A stretch of DNA of 64,000 nucleotides from JBOFWL01 sp051653605. Its GTDB lineage: Bacteria > Spirochaetota > Brevinematia > Brevinematales > Brevinemataceae. The notes beneath the pieces were generated by a model. That model saw only the letters and a program-made list of their open reading frames with translations. It made no database searches and was not told the origin of the DNA. Below, piece by piece: positions 1 to 8,202 of the stretch (positions within the stretch are counted from its first letter, which is position 1; each line of letters starts with the position of its first letter). Both the position numbers and the translations under genes were made by a program. Where the stretch lies: NCBI GenBank assembly GCA_051653605.1, contig JBOFWL010000117.1, forward strand, positions 130,148-194,147, read 5' to 3'.

Positions 1-1098
1 TTTTTGTTTTTCTTTAAGAACTTCTTCAAATTCAGAATAATTACGGAAAATAATCTTCCACCCAACGATTTCCTCTAACATTCGCTGGTGGGAACCACCT
101 TTTCCAATTAATGGAGCTAAAAACTCATCAGCAACAACGATAAAGGCTTCTTTAGTATCGTAATTTAAGTCAATATTGAAAACTTCTGCAATGCGATTTT
201 TAAGGACACGGCTAGCTCTCACAGCATTTGTAATAAGATCTTTGATATCTGCTTTGTAGCGAATAATCTCAATTCGTTCACTACCTAGTTCATTACGAAT
301 AGGCTTAATGTTGGCACCTTCTTTACCCACAGTTACACTAATAGGATCGAGATTATCCACTGTAGATTGAAGGAGTATTTTTGTTACTTCTCCGGGTTTG
401 CGAGCAACAGCCTTTATTACAAAAGTGCCATCAGCAATTTCAGGAATATGAAGTTTAAGCAGTTCTTGGACGATAGCAGGGTTTGTACGTGTAAGAATAA
501 GTTGACTTTCACTACGCTTTGTTACTTGCAGAACATCTTTTAAGTAAACTTTAACGCTATCTCCTAGGTCTAGCACTTCATCAGGTAGAGCTTCTTTATA
601 TGGCAGAAAAGCTTCTGTGCCTCTAGGTTCTAGGGAAATGTAGTATCCACCATTTTTATTTTCAGTTTTTGATTTAACTCTACCAGAGAACATTGTATTA
701 ATCTTATCAACATACTCACTGTACAGAATATCCTTTTGAATATCTGTTACTTTTTGTTTGATTTGTTGCTTTATGATTAAAGCAGCTTGACGTCCATATT
801 TCTCGATAGGCAAGGGGATTTTAATAGTATCACCGACAGTCATTTTGTCACTTTGAGAAAAGAGTTTAGCATCTTCTGCCGTTATTTCCGTAATAGGTTC
901 TTCCACTTCTGAGACAATTGTTTTTATTTGCCACAGAGAAACACTATTTTTGCCTAATTCCACCTCGAAATTATCAAAATCCTTTCCAAATTCTCTTTTG
1001 TAAAGGGTTGCGAAAGAATCTTTTAAAACGTTTGCTGCAATATCTTCTGGGATCTTATGTTCCGAGGCAAAAGCACGGATCAGTTCGGACAGAGCCAT
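1..1098 (-). CDS. nusA: Transcription termination/antitermination factor NusA (partial, C-terminus outside window)
   Basis: NusA binds RNA polymerase and nascent RNA and modulates pausing, termination and antitermination. The 366 visible codons begin ATG at 1098 (MALSELIRAF) after an SD (ttggaggat) and stay open to the left edge. Visible in order are the N-terminal RNAP-binding domain (about 1-130), an S1 domain (about 135-200) and two KH domains, with GKEGANIKPIRNELGSERIE in KH1 and IGKGGSHQRMLEEIVGWK in KH2. It follows rimP by 49 bp, the standard rimP-nusA order, so infB would be expected beyond the edge. The C-terminal end cannot be judged. Confidence 0.96.
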   Translation of the reverse strand, partial: MALSELIRAFASEHKIPEDIAANVLKDSFATLYKREFGKDFDNFEVELGKNSVSLWQIKTIVSEVEEPITEITAEDAKLFSQSDKMTVGDTIKIPLPIEKYGRQAALIIKQQIKQKVTDIQKDILYSEYVDKINTMFSGRVKSKTENKNGGYYISLEPRGTEAFLPYKEALPDEVLDLGDSVKVYLKDVLQVTKRSESQLILTRTNPAIVQELLKLHIPEIADGTFVIKAVARKPGEVTKILLQSTVDNLDPISVTVGKEGANIKPIRNELGSERIEIIRYKADIKDLITNAVRASRVLKNRIAEVFNIDLNYDTKEAFIVVADEFLAPLIGKGGSHQRMLEEIVGWKIIFRNYSEFEEVLKEKQK

Positions 1099-1147
1099 TC
1101 ATATCCTCCAATTTAAGGCTTGTATTTTTATTTAATAATATACTAAA

Positions 1148-1639
1148 TCAATCTTCGCGGCGTTTTTTAAGGGCGCGTTGAAAATCATAATAGAGACGAG
1201 CTTTTTTTATATCGCTTACGGGTAGAGAAAAGCGTTCTTCATTGATTTTAAACGAACAAGTGCCTTCACCATATTCTAAAAGTTGGGCAATGAAAAATCC
1301 CTCTTTTTGTGAGTAGGACAATTCATTTTTAGGGAAAACCTTAAATTCTTTGCCAATAAAATAGGGATATTCACTATCATTTTTGATTTCACGCTCTAAT
1401 CCTGGGCTCTCTACCACAAGATCATATCGTTTTTCAATAGGGTCATCTATATCTAGGCGTCGAGATAGGATTTCTGCAACTTCTGTACAGTCTTCGGAAC
1501 CAACAGGGTGTGCTGTGTGGTATAAAACCACTTTAAGAGTGTGTTTGGATTTGGCTCTTAATAGCATAACATCGAGGCACACATAACCTAAATCTTGAAT
1601 AGTTGATCGAACAATCTCGTATAATTCTTGATCTTGCAT
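1148..1639 (-). CDS. rimP: Ribosome maturation factor RimP
   Basis: A 163-residue protein of the usual RimP length; RimP helps assemble the 30S subunit in the cytoplasm. The N-terminal part (about 1-80, with CLDVMLL and the LSRRLDIDDPIEKRYDLVVE stretch leading into SPGLER) is the conserved RimP N domain, and the C-terminal part is an SH3-like barrel. The ATG follows an AGGAAG SD. It is directly upstream of nusA and presumably in the same transcript. A terminator lies upstream, separating it from the reductase gene. Confidence 0.93.
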   Translation of the reverse strand: MQDQELYEIVRSTIQDLGYVCLDVMLLRAKSKHTLKVVLYHTAHPVGSEDCTEVAEILSRRLDIDDPIEKRYDLVVESPGLEREIKNDSEYPYFIGKEFKVFPKNELSYSQKEGFFIAQLLEYGEGTCSFKINEERFSLPVSDIKKARLYYDFQRALKKRRED

Positions 1640-1662
1640 AAGGCTTCCTGAGGGTATTAAAC

Positions 1663-1691
1663 AAATAAGGAGCCAACCCGGCTCCTTATTT
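1663..1691 (-). terminator. Rho-independent terminator after the aldo-keto reductase gene
   Basis: Perfect 12-bp inverted repeat (aaataaggagcc / ggctccttattt) with a 5-nt loop, lying 47 bp beyond the stop of the reductase gene. On the minus strand the stem runs into a U-rich stretch (ATTTGTTTAAT). It separates the reductase transcript from rimP. Confidence 0.85.
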
Positions 1692-1738
1692 CATATAGAT
1701 TGTATCATAAACGAAAGAGAATGTCAAGCAATAATGTA

Positions 1739-2710
1739 TTATTTTTGAGAATTATCGGAAGATTGGTCAAAAATTTGCTCTATATCGATCATTTCTTGCT
1801 CTGATAGCTCAATATTAATGGCTTCAATGTTTGATTCTAACTGAGAAATCTTAGTTGCACCAGTAAGAGCTGATACAACTCCAGGTTTATGGAGAAGCCA
1901 AGCGAGAGCTAATTGGGCAGGTGTACATCCTTTTTTATCAGCATAAGCAACGTAATGTTGGATTCTATCTAAGTTTTGAGGGGTAAGATAACGAGCAATG
2001 AAATCTTGAGTATCCTCATTTGCTGCACGAGAATCTTTTGGTATTTCAGCACCTTTCTTATATTTACCTGTAAGGAATCCTTGAGCAAGCGGGGAGAAGG
2101 GGACTAGCCCAATGCCATTATTGATACAAGTTGAAACTACTTCTTTTTCTATATTTCGGTTAACTAGATTATAAACAGGTTGATTTACAATAATACTATC
2201 TAAAAGATAATCTTCTTGAATTTTCAATCCTTCAATAATCTGACTAGCAGCCCACTCACTAACACCCATATAGAGGATTTTTCCTTGACGAATAAAATCG
2301 TCAATCGTGCGGAGAGTTTCATAAAGATCTGCTTCTGGATCAAAACGATGGCAGTAAAAAATATCAACGTAGTCAACATTTAGTCGTTGCAAGGATTTGT
2401 GTACTTGTTCAAAAACATGTTTTCTAGATAGTCCTCTCCCATTTGGAAGATCACTCATTGGCCAAAATGCTTTTGTAGTAAGCACATAACTCTCACGGGG
2501 GTATCGATTTAAAATCTCCCCCATGATTTTTTCAGACGCACCATTAGCATAAACATTTGCACAATCAAAGAAATTAATACCTAACTCATATGCTTTGTCA
2601 ATAATAGCGTATGAGGAGTCACTATTAGTTGTTCCCCCGTAGGTAAGCCATCCCCCCAAACTGATTTCACTAACTAATAATCCAGATTTTCCCAAACGAC
2701 GATATTTCAT
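1739..2710 (-). CDS. Aldo/keto reductase (Kv-beta/YghZ-like)
   Basis: A 323-residue cytoplasmic NADPH-dependent oxidoreductase of the aldo-keto reductase superfamily, with a single TIM barrel. The catalytic tetrad can be placed as D49, Y54 (FFDCANVYANG), K80 (VLTTKAFW) and H121 (IFYCHRFD). The ending LAWLLHKPGVVSALTGATK is typical of the Kv-beta/YghZ subgroup. The substrate cannot be predicted. The ATG is preceded by GGAGGG at good spacing. It is flanked by fliD and rimP, probably by chance. Confidence 0.88.
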   Translation of the reverse strand: MKYRRLGKSGLLVSEISLGGWLTYGGTTNSDSSYAIIDKAYELGINFFDCANVYANGASEKIMGEILNRYPRESYVLTTKAFWPMSDLPNGRGLSRKHVFEQVHKSLQRLNVDYVDIFYCHRFDPEADLYETLRTIDDFIRQGKILYMGVSEWAASQIIEGLKIQEDYLLDSIIVNQPVYNLVNRNIEKEVVSTCINNGIGLVPFSPLAQGFLTGKYKKGAEIPKDSRAANEDTQDFIARYLTPQNLDRIQHYVAYADKKGCTPAQLALAWLLHKPGVVSALTGATKISQLESNIEAINIELSEQEMIDIEQIFDQSSDNSQK

Positions 2711-2751
2711 ATATGCCCTCCAAAGATACTAGTTCTATATCATTACTATAT

Positions 2752-4728
2752 TTAGTTGCCAAAACGTTGGCGCATTGATTCAGATTGCGCTTTGCTTGCT
2801 GCAAGAGCTTGATTCATGCGCATAAGATTTCCTCTTTCTCTACGTTGAGTCTTATCGATTTCATCTTCTTTTTTTGCAATATCACGATCTATAGCACGAA
2901 GCACATCGCCACTATCTCTACTTACGCGTGTAATATAGCCATCAGGACCTATAAGGCTTGCATTAATGCGTGATGCTGCTACAGCTGCTCCGACGGAGCC
3001 ACCTTCTGTATTATTTTCTGTAAATAATTGGTAAACCTCATCAAAATTATCTTCTAGGGCTCGAGTGAGTTGAGATGTATCTAAACTCAGCAGGCCTCGT
3101 CTAACCGATTCTGGATCAGATGGAGTTCCGCCTCTCATTCTTTGCACATAAATCCCCACTTGATCCAAAAGAGTATAGGTATTTGTTGGTGTTCCATGGG
3201 GTGACCCTGTGAGCCTACGTAAGGACGCACGATAAGACAGTAAAGCAGGATTAGATAAAAATGTTGCTTCGATAAGGTCGTCTCCATCTTTTTTACGAAG
3301 ATGAAGAGGTTTGATTTTACCTATTTTGTCCCGAGGAATAGTAGTTGCACTATAAGAAAGATCCATAACTGCATTATAAGATAAGACCCATTGAGTTATG
3401 GTATCTCTAATAAGTTCTATATTTGGTGAAATATCTATAGTTACAAGAGTTGGAGATTCTTTTTTTAATTCTATCGTTGCACCATTGATTAAATCTGATA
3501 TAGTATTTGTGGGGCGTTCAAGATCAATTCCGTCATAGGAGATTAAGGCGTCCTGAGCTTTCGAAATAACATTAAAGGGGGATAATTCCCCTTCTGGTAT
3601 AGAAATAAATGTTAAAGGACTAATAGAGGCAATGATCTCTGGTGAGCTAATATTAATACCATTAATTGTTTTTCCTGAAAACTCACTTAGGTCAATATTA
3701 TTGTTTGTGCCTATTAACGGGATATTGTGTGAACTGCCATCAGAAAATTGAAGACTTATCATTGGCTGAGCAGGTTCGGCGGGGGTATTTGTTGTGGAAG
3801 TGATATTTAAATCGTTAAATAGAGGTTGAGCTCCAGGGATAGAAATCCCATCAATATCTGATAATCCTAGAACAGAGGAATCGGGGAGAGACCCTCTTTC
3901 TTTAATGGGAGTAGGAGGGATAACAGCAATGCTTTCTGTAAAAGTAAGATGTGTTTGTGGAAGTATAGTTTGGTCTATTTTTTTAGAATAAGATGTATTT
4001 GTAAGCACAAGAGATTCTTTATTTGTTGCTAACTCAATAATAGTAGTATCAACATTTCCTTTTGTGAGCATTTTTGCTGCAATAAGTGTTGATAAATCCC
4101 CATCAAATTTAATTGTTGCATCTTTACCGGTTGTATTTGCTCGAATAGAAAATGTTCTGTTTTGACCACCAGTATTGATAAGAGAAACACTAGCATCATT
4201 ACTTAATGTTTTCGCCAAAACATCGACTAATGCAGCTATTGTGCCTCCAGCAAAATTGATAGGATATTTTTTATCTCCAATATTGATATCGAAGATAGAG
4301 GCGGGGAGCTGATCCTCTAGGAGAATAGGGGCAGAGGAAAACATATCGGCTGCAGCCATTTTCTTTACCACGAGAGAATGTTTCCCTTTTTTTGCTCCAC
4401 GGGTTACGGTAAGCCCAAGGATTGATGTATCTGAGACAGTGTTTGTAAGATCTCGAAAAGCTGATTCATAGCTGAACATATATCGATTAATTCGATCAAA
4501 TTGATCGATATTAGTGCGAATATCTGTCCAAACCTCGACCTCAATCTCCTTATCTTCCCGCTTATTATCAAGATTAGATAATTGGCTTAAGTGAGGTTGC
4601 ATAATTTGATCTAGAAGCTGATTGATATCCATTCCACCTTCTTGGCCTGGGATACTAGAAATTTGAACACGTTGGGCAACTACAAAGCTAGGCAATATTA
4701 AAAGATAAAGAAATAAGATTTTTTTCAT
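2752..4728 (-). CDS. fliD: Flagellar filament cap protein FliD with an N-terminal signal peptide
   Basis: A 658-residue FliD (HAP2), which caps the filament and helps flagellin subunits fold onto it. From about residue 21 it matches the FliD N-terminal domain (QISSIPGQEGGMDINQLLDQ, then the conserved W-x-D-I region near 68). The middle domains follow, and the C-terminal coiled coil (about 600-655) ends MRQRFGN. Unusually, residues 1-18 form a Sec signal peptide with two lysines, a hydrophobic core and a VVA-Q cleavage site. Its ATG has its own SD (GGAGA). A downstream ATG (residue 33) also has an AAGGTGGA stretch before it, but starting there would remove conserved residues. Confidence 0.87.
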   Translation of the reverse strand: MKKILFLYLLILPSFVVAQRVQISSIPGQEGGMDINQLLDQIMQPHLSQLSNLDNKREDKEIEVEVWTDIRTNIDQFDRINRYMFSYESAFRDLTNTVSDTSILGLTVTRGAKKGKHSLVVKKMAAADMFSSAPILLEDQLPASIFDINIGDKKYPINFAGGTIAALVDVLAKTLSNDASVSLINTGGQNRTFSIRANTTGKDATIKFDGDLSTLIAAKMLTKGNVDTTIIELATNKESLVLTNTSYSKKIDQTILPQTHLTFTESIAVIPPTPIKERGSLPDSSVLGLSDIDGISIPGAQPLFNDLNITSTTNTPAEPAQPMISLQFSDGSSHNIPLIGTNNNIDLSEFSGKTINGINISSPEIIASISPLTFISIPEGELSPFNVISKAQDALISYDGIDLERPTNTISDLINGATIELKKESPTLVTIDISPNIELIRDTITQWVLSYNAVMDLSYSATTIPRDKIGKIKPLHLRKKDGDDLIEATFLSNPALLSYRASLRRLTGSPHGTPTNTYTLLDQVGIYVQRMRGGTPSDPESVRRGLLSLDTSQLTRALEDNFDEVYQLFTENNTEGGSVGAAVAASRINASLIGPDGYITRVSRDSGDVLRAIDRDIAKKEDEIDKTQRRERGNLMRMNQALAASKAQSESMRQRFGN

Positions 4729-4759
4729 AAGATTCTCCGAGCAAACACTTTCATAAGTA

Positions 4760-4783
4760 TTATCGGAATAATTTGCATTTTTA
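4760..4783 (-). promoter_or_regulatory. Possible sigma-28 (FliA) promoter for fliD
   Basis: Minus-strand TCCGATAA (4767-4760) matches the sigma-28 -10 consensus GCCGATAA at 7 of 8 positions and sits 31 bp before the fliD ATG. The -35 is weak: a TAAA lies 12 bp upstream instead of about 15, and TATT lies at the ideal distance. The assignment rests on the -10 and on fliD being a typical late flagellar gene. Confidence 0.42.
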
Positions 4784-4790
4784 ATAGAAA

Positions 4791-5216
4791 TTATATCTTC
4801 TTATCAGACATATATAGGGAAAACATTTTTTTCCAATATTTTGTAAAAAAACGGAGGTAAGAAGGTGCTTTTGCCCCAATAAAGCTACGATGATCAAGGC
4901 GTAATATCTGAGTATCATTTTTTAACTCAATAGTAATTAATAATGTTGATCTCATATTTTTAGTGATAATATCCATTAGGACATGTTGATTGTCCTTAAA
5001 TGAAACTATACGATATTGACCGCTTTCCGTAAAGAAATAAAAACGTCTCCAAGATAAAATCCCCTCTAAGCTCTGGGAGAAATCAGGGAGATCTTGCCCC
5101 TTGGGGGTAAATAAGTCTCTCCATAAAGCATTACTTTCGAGCAATTCAAACATTGTTTTGTAAGGGAGTGCAGGAAAAGTGATTTCTTGATATACAGATT
5201 GTGGTTTTGTTTCCAT
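4791..5216 (-). CDS. Hypothetical protein, possible SRPBCC/START-like fold
   Basis: A 141-residue protein that I do not recognise. It has no signal peptide or membrane segment. Strand-rich middle sections (RRFYFFTESGQYRIVSF, STLLITIELKNDTQILRLDH) are followed by a C-terminal amphipathic helix (SYLRFFTKYWKKMFSLYMS). This strands-then-long-helix order recalls SRPBCC lipid-binding proteins, but that is only a topology guess. The ATG has an AAGGA SD. It sits between rpiB and fliD on the same strand; the fliD promoter candidate lies after its stop. Confidence 0.72.
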   Translation of the reverse strand: METKPQSVYQEITFPALPYKTMFELLESNALWRDLFTPKGQDLPDFSQSLEGILSWRRFYFFTESGQYRIVSFKDNQHVLMDIITKNMRSTLLITIELKNDTQILRLDHRSFIGAKAPSYLRFFTKYWKKMFSLYMSDKKI

Positions 5217-5254
5217 AAAGTTATCCTTAATAAAATAGGATGAAAATCCTATTT

Positions 5255-5713
5255 CTATTGGCTCTCCTTGAGCTCTATTTCATGAATTTTAGCAATACGT
5301 TCTGCATGACGCCCCCCGTCAAACGATGTATTCAACCAGAGCTTTACAAGCCCAATTGCATATTGAGGGGCTAGAATTCGACCTGCTAAAACTAATATAT
5401 TTGCATCATTGTGTTGTCTGGATAATCGAGTAGAAAATTCTTCATGGCATAAAGCAGCTCGAATACCTTTAACTTTGTTTGCTGTATAGCAGGCACCTAA
5501 ACCTGTGCCGCACATTACAATACCGAAATCAACTTCCTTATTCCGAACTTTCACTGCTGCTGGATAGATATAATCTGCATAATCAACACTTTGATCAGAA
5601 TTTGTTCCACAATCGATAACTTCGTATTCATGCTCTAAAAGCCATTTCTTAACAGCTTCTTTTAGAGGGTACGCTGCATGATCGCTCCCCATTGAAATCT
5701 TGATTTTACCCAT
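5255..5713 (-). CDS. rpiB: Ribose-5-phosphate isomerase B
   Basis: A 152-residue RpiB interconverting ribose 5-phosphate and ribulose 5-phosphate in the pentose phosphate pathway. It shows the opening GSDHAAYPLKE, the active-site loop VMCGTGLGACYTANKV with catalytic Cys68, and the family RQHNDANILVLAGR motif. Cys (not Glu) at this position is the E. coli-type arrangement. A LacAB-type isomerase is the alternative, but the sequence fits RpiB. The ATG follows AAGGA; the gene is 15 bp downstream of the rhodanese gene and probably co-transcribed. Confidence 0.93.
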   Translation of the reverse strand: MGKIKISMGSDHAAYPLKEAVKKWLLEHEYEVIDCGTNSDQSVDYADYIYPAAVKVRNKEVDFGIVMCGTGLGACYTANKVKGIRAALCHEEFSTRLSRQHNDANILVLAGRILAPQYAIGLVKLWLNTSFDGGRHAERIAKIHEIELKESQ

Positions 5714-5728
5714 CGATAAATCCTTTAA

Positions 5729-6031
5729 CTAATTACATTTATGAATAAATTCTTTAGAAAATAGTTCCATGCCACTAAGTAGAAAGGCATCATATCCCTG
5801 AGCCCTTAAATATCTCACAGATTGACCGCCTCTATTGCCATAATTGCAATAGCAGAAGATTCGTTTATCTTTTGGTAATTGATGGTCTCCAGAAATAAGT
5901 TGTGAATAGGGGATATTACATGCAATGCCAAGGCGTCGAGTAGTAAATTCTAGAGGAGTTCTCACATCAACCACAATATAGGAATCTCGAGAAAGTTTTA
6001 GGAAATCAGTCTCTGGGAAAATATCACTCAT
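5729..6031 (-). CDS. Single-domain rhodanese-like sulfurtransferase
   Basis: A compact 100-residue rhodanese domain. The catalytic cysteine is Cys62 in the loop CYCNYGNRGGQS, and the conserved VVDVRTPLEF entry motif is at about 20-29. Single-domain rhodaneses carry sulfane sulfur, but the partner is unknown. I start at ATG 6031, two bases after the stop of the upstream gene. A longer frame from 6058 would overlap that gene and its ATG lacks an SD. GGAGGAGG lies 12 nt before the chosen start, which is rather far. It is probably translationally coupled to the glutaredoxin-like gene. Confidence 0.83.
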   Translation of the reverse strand: MSDIFPETDFLKLSRDSYIVVDVRTPLEFTTRRLGIACNIPYSQLISGDHQLPKDKRIFCYCNYGNRGGQSVRYLRAQGYDAFLLSGMELFSKEFIHKCN

Positions 6032-6032
6032 T

Positions 6033-6308
6033 TTAGGGAACAACCTCCTCCAATGCAATACCTAAAAACTCCATAGCTTCACGAAATGTTTGTTCATTAA
6101 TAGACGAGCAAGCGAAATAATGACCATCTTTATAAAAAGTTGGAACACCCCAATCGGCACCACCATTTGCTTTTATAAGTTCTATAATATGCTGTTTATC
6201 TAGTTTCTCAACAGAAACAAAAACATAAGGTATCCCGTAAGCCTGCAAGGCTTTCTCAGCAAATGCGACATCTGGGCACCATTTAGCCCCGTATACCAAC
6301 AATTCCAT
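6033..6308 (-). CDS. Glutaredoxin-like thioredoxin-fold protein with a CPDV motif
   Basis: A 91-residue thioredoxin-fold protein. The active-site position reads WCPDVAFAEK, so only Cys11 of the usual CxxC is present (monothiol type). The cis-proline loop is GVPT, about 55-58. The start at 6308 is chosen because GGGGGAGAACATC precedes it and a sigma-70 promoter lies just upstream; an earlier in-frame ATG falls inside that promoter. It is followed immediately by the rhodanese gene, suggesting a paired thiol/sulfur-transfer role, which is inference. Confidence 0.82.
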   Translation of the reverse strand: MELLVYGAKWCPDVAFAEKALQAYGIPYVFVSVEKLDKQHIIELIKANGGADWGVPTFYKDGHYFACSSINEQTFREAMEFLGIALEEVVP

Positions 6309-6344
6309 GATGTTCTCCCCCTGAAATTTATACTCACTTGGGTT

Positions 6345-6373
6345 ATTATAACATTTTTTCATACATAAGACAA
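6345..6373 (-). promoter_or_regulatory. Sigma-70-type promoter for the glutaredoxin-rhodanese-rpiB run
   Basis: Minus strand TTGTCT (6373-6368), 17-bp spacer, TATAAT (6350-6345). The start codon at 6308 lies about 30 nt after the predicted transcription start. Confidence 0.75.
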
Positions 6374-6496
6374 GTATATTTTTAAGCATATATCAACACA
6401 CTTTTGGCATGTTTTTAATTCTCGATAATGTATATTATGTAAACAAAAATAATATTTAAGGGATAATAAAAAGCCCTGTTGTTCATTGGCGGATAT

Positions 6497-6525
6497 TTGA
6501 CATCACCCCTACCTTGTGTTATACT
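6497..6525 (+). promoter_or_regulatory. Consensus promoter for the mcsA-mcsB-mrdA-rodA operon
   Basis: TTGACA (6497-6502), 17-bp spacer, TATACT (6520-6525). The expected start is near 6532, giving a leader of about 40 nt before mcsA. An inverted repeat (6502-6516 with 6559-6572) places one arm in the promoter spacer and the other on the mcsA SD. No CtsR-type tandem heptamer is visible. Confidence 0.82.
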
Positions 6526-6572
6526 ACGAGAGAGAGTTTCTGGAATTATACTTTATCCCAAGGAGGGGTGAT

Positions 6573-7142
6573 ATGTCTGAAGATATGTTCATTAAACCCT
6601 GTGATATTTGTGGTGCCCAACCCGCAGTTTTAATGTTTCGAACGTTTAATGGGGAGAAGATTGGGGATGAAGGGTTATGCCCAAAATGTGCATTAGAGCG
6701 TTTTACAAAGGGCGGAATGATCCCCGGTTTGGATTCATCAGAGGTTTTAACCTCTATATCTGAAATGCGGAATATTTTAACAGAAATTGCCAGCCATCTA
6801 CAGCGCATGACAGAAGAAAATTCTAATGGTTCTGGGGCTGCTCTATCTGTAGATGCATGTTCAGTGTGCGGGCAATCAGCAAAAGATATTCAACGTTTAG
6901 GGACTGTTGGGTGTTCAAATTGCTATCAACAATTTACTTCTGAAATTAGAGAACGTCTTGTCAAGTCAGCCTATGGATCTCGATATCAAGGAATTATACC
7001 AAATAGATTTCGCAAGGCACATTTTCGAGATTTAGAACTAGAACAACTAAAGATTAAATTAAATGCTCTTGTTCGTTCTGAAAAATACGAAATGGCAGCT
7101 AAAGTTAGAAATAGAATTCAAAAACTTTTAAGGTCTTGTTAG
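6573..7142 (+). CDS. mcsA: McsA, zinc-finger activator of the McsB arginine kinase
   Basis: A 189-residue protein with the McsA layout. Four CxxC pairs form two zinc-binding regions (CDICGAQP and CPKCA near 9-37, CSVCG and CSNC near 93-115). A C-terminal UVR domain (LKIKLNALVRSEKYEMAAKV) follows. McsA activates and anchors the kinase McsB. I start at ATG 6573 (MSEDMF) because AAGGAGGGG lies just upstream; the longer frame from 6516 would begin upstream of the promoter -10. mcsB starts one base after the stop. In Firmicutes the neighbours are ctsR and clpC; here neither is present. Confidence 0.93.
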   Translation: MSEDMFIKPCDICGAQPAVLMFRTFNGEKIGDEGLCPKCALERFTKGGMIPGLDSSEVLTSISEMRNILTEIASHLQRMTEENSNGSGAALSVDACSVCGQSAKDIQRLGTVGCSNCYQQFTSEIRERLVKSAYGSRYQGIIPNRFRKAHFRDLELEQLKIKLNALVRSEKYEMAAKVRNRIQKLLRSC

Positions 7143-7143
7143 T

Positions 7144-8166
7144 GTGAATCGTATTATTCTTCCTACAGAAAGATCGGGTAATTCTTTACAACGCGATCCC
7201 TATGTATTCACTTCTCGCGTCCGACTAGCAAGAAATGTGGATGCTTTTCTCTTTCCTCATGGCTTAACTCTTGAACGTAAACAAAAACTAGAAGAGTCCT
7301 TCTCCCTACTCCTAAAGGATATTTACAAGGATCACCTATTTGTTGGGGACTTAAGTACAGTTCCAGAAGAGCAAGTGCGTCTTTTAGAGGCAAATCTTGT
7401 TATTACAAGCACTTTTTCCCAATATGGTGGATTGTTTTTTGCAGACCCTACAGGGTCTTGGGTGCTCCTTCCTAATGAAAAAGATCATATTCGCCTTTTT
7501 TCTATAGAATTTGGATCGTCTTTAGTTAAAATGTACCGTCGCCTAAATGATGTTTTAATCAAATTAGAGCCTCATATTCACTTTGCATTCGACCCTACAT
7601 TTGGATATCTTACAGCTTACGCTGATGATGCAGGAGCAGGTCTATCTCTATGTTATCTTATCAATTTAACAGGGATAGAAATGACAGGCCAGATAGATTC
7701 TATCACAGAAGTTTGTGAAGAAACAGGCTATAGGCTTACTCCATACACAGGTGTTAGAGGTTCTCAATTATTCTTACTCAGAAATCTTAGCTCTTTTGGT
7801 GCAAACGAAGCAACAATAATCGCAAATTTTGAAGATTTTTCAAGCAAGATATTTAAAGAAGAGCAAGATGCAAGAAATAAACTTTTTTCAAGTAAAGAAG
7901 ATTTAGATTTTCTCAATGCTCAACTGCTAGATGCTGCTCAGTCAAAGAGTTTAACATATCACGCAATGATAGAAGCTGTTGCTCTTGCAGATATGTTGGA
8001 TAATGTTTCCTATACTATATCTAAAAAGGATACATGGAGAGAGCATGTTTTTACGCTTCATCCCCATTCAGATGTGTTTCATAAAATTCTCCAAAAAGAA
8101 GAAATCGAACAACTACGCGCTGACATTTTCCGTAAAGCGTTTAAAAAATATATTAGAAACAAGTAA
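7144..8166 (+). CDS. mcsB: McsB protein arginine kinase
   Basis: A 340-residue phosphagen-kinase-type protein that phosphorylates arginine residues in proteins, which in Bacillus marks them for ClpCP or controls CtsR. The nucleotide-binding start FTSRVRLARNVDAFLFP (about 20-36) and the CEETGYRLTPYTGVRGSQLF region are characteristic, and the length is normal for McsB. Translation begins at GTG 7144, one base after the mcsA stop, so the pair is coupled. The next genes are PBP2 and RodA, an unusual context. Confidence 0.93.
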   Translation: MNRIILPTERSGNSLQRDPYVFTSRVRLARNVDAFLFPHGLTLERKQKLEESFSLLLKDIYKDHLFVGDLSTVPEEQVRLLEANLVITSTFSQYGGLFFADPTGSWVLLPNEKDHIRLFSIEFGSSLVKMYRRLNDVLIKLEPHIHFAFDPTFGYLTAYADDAGAGLSLCYLINLTGIEMTGQIDSITEVCEETGYRLTPYTGVRGSQLFLLRNLSSFGANEATIIANFEDFSSKIFKEEQDARNKLFSSKEDLDFLNAQLLDAAQSKSLTYHAMIEAVALADMLDNVSYTISKKDTWREHVFTLHPHSDVFHKILQKEEIEQLRADIFRKAFKKYIRNK

Positions 8167-8202
8167 ATTTATAAGTCTATAAAATTGTTTCAGGAGGCTA
8201 TT

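Noticed and set aside
6400..6572. Looked for CtsR heptamer repeats before mcsA
   Set aside because: No GGTCAAA-type tandem repeat is visible; only the promoter and the inverted repeat are present.
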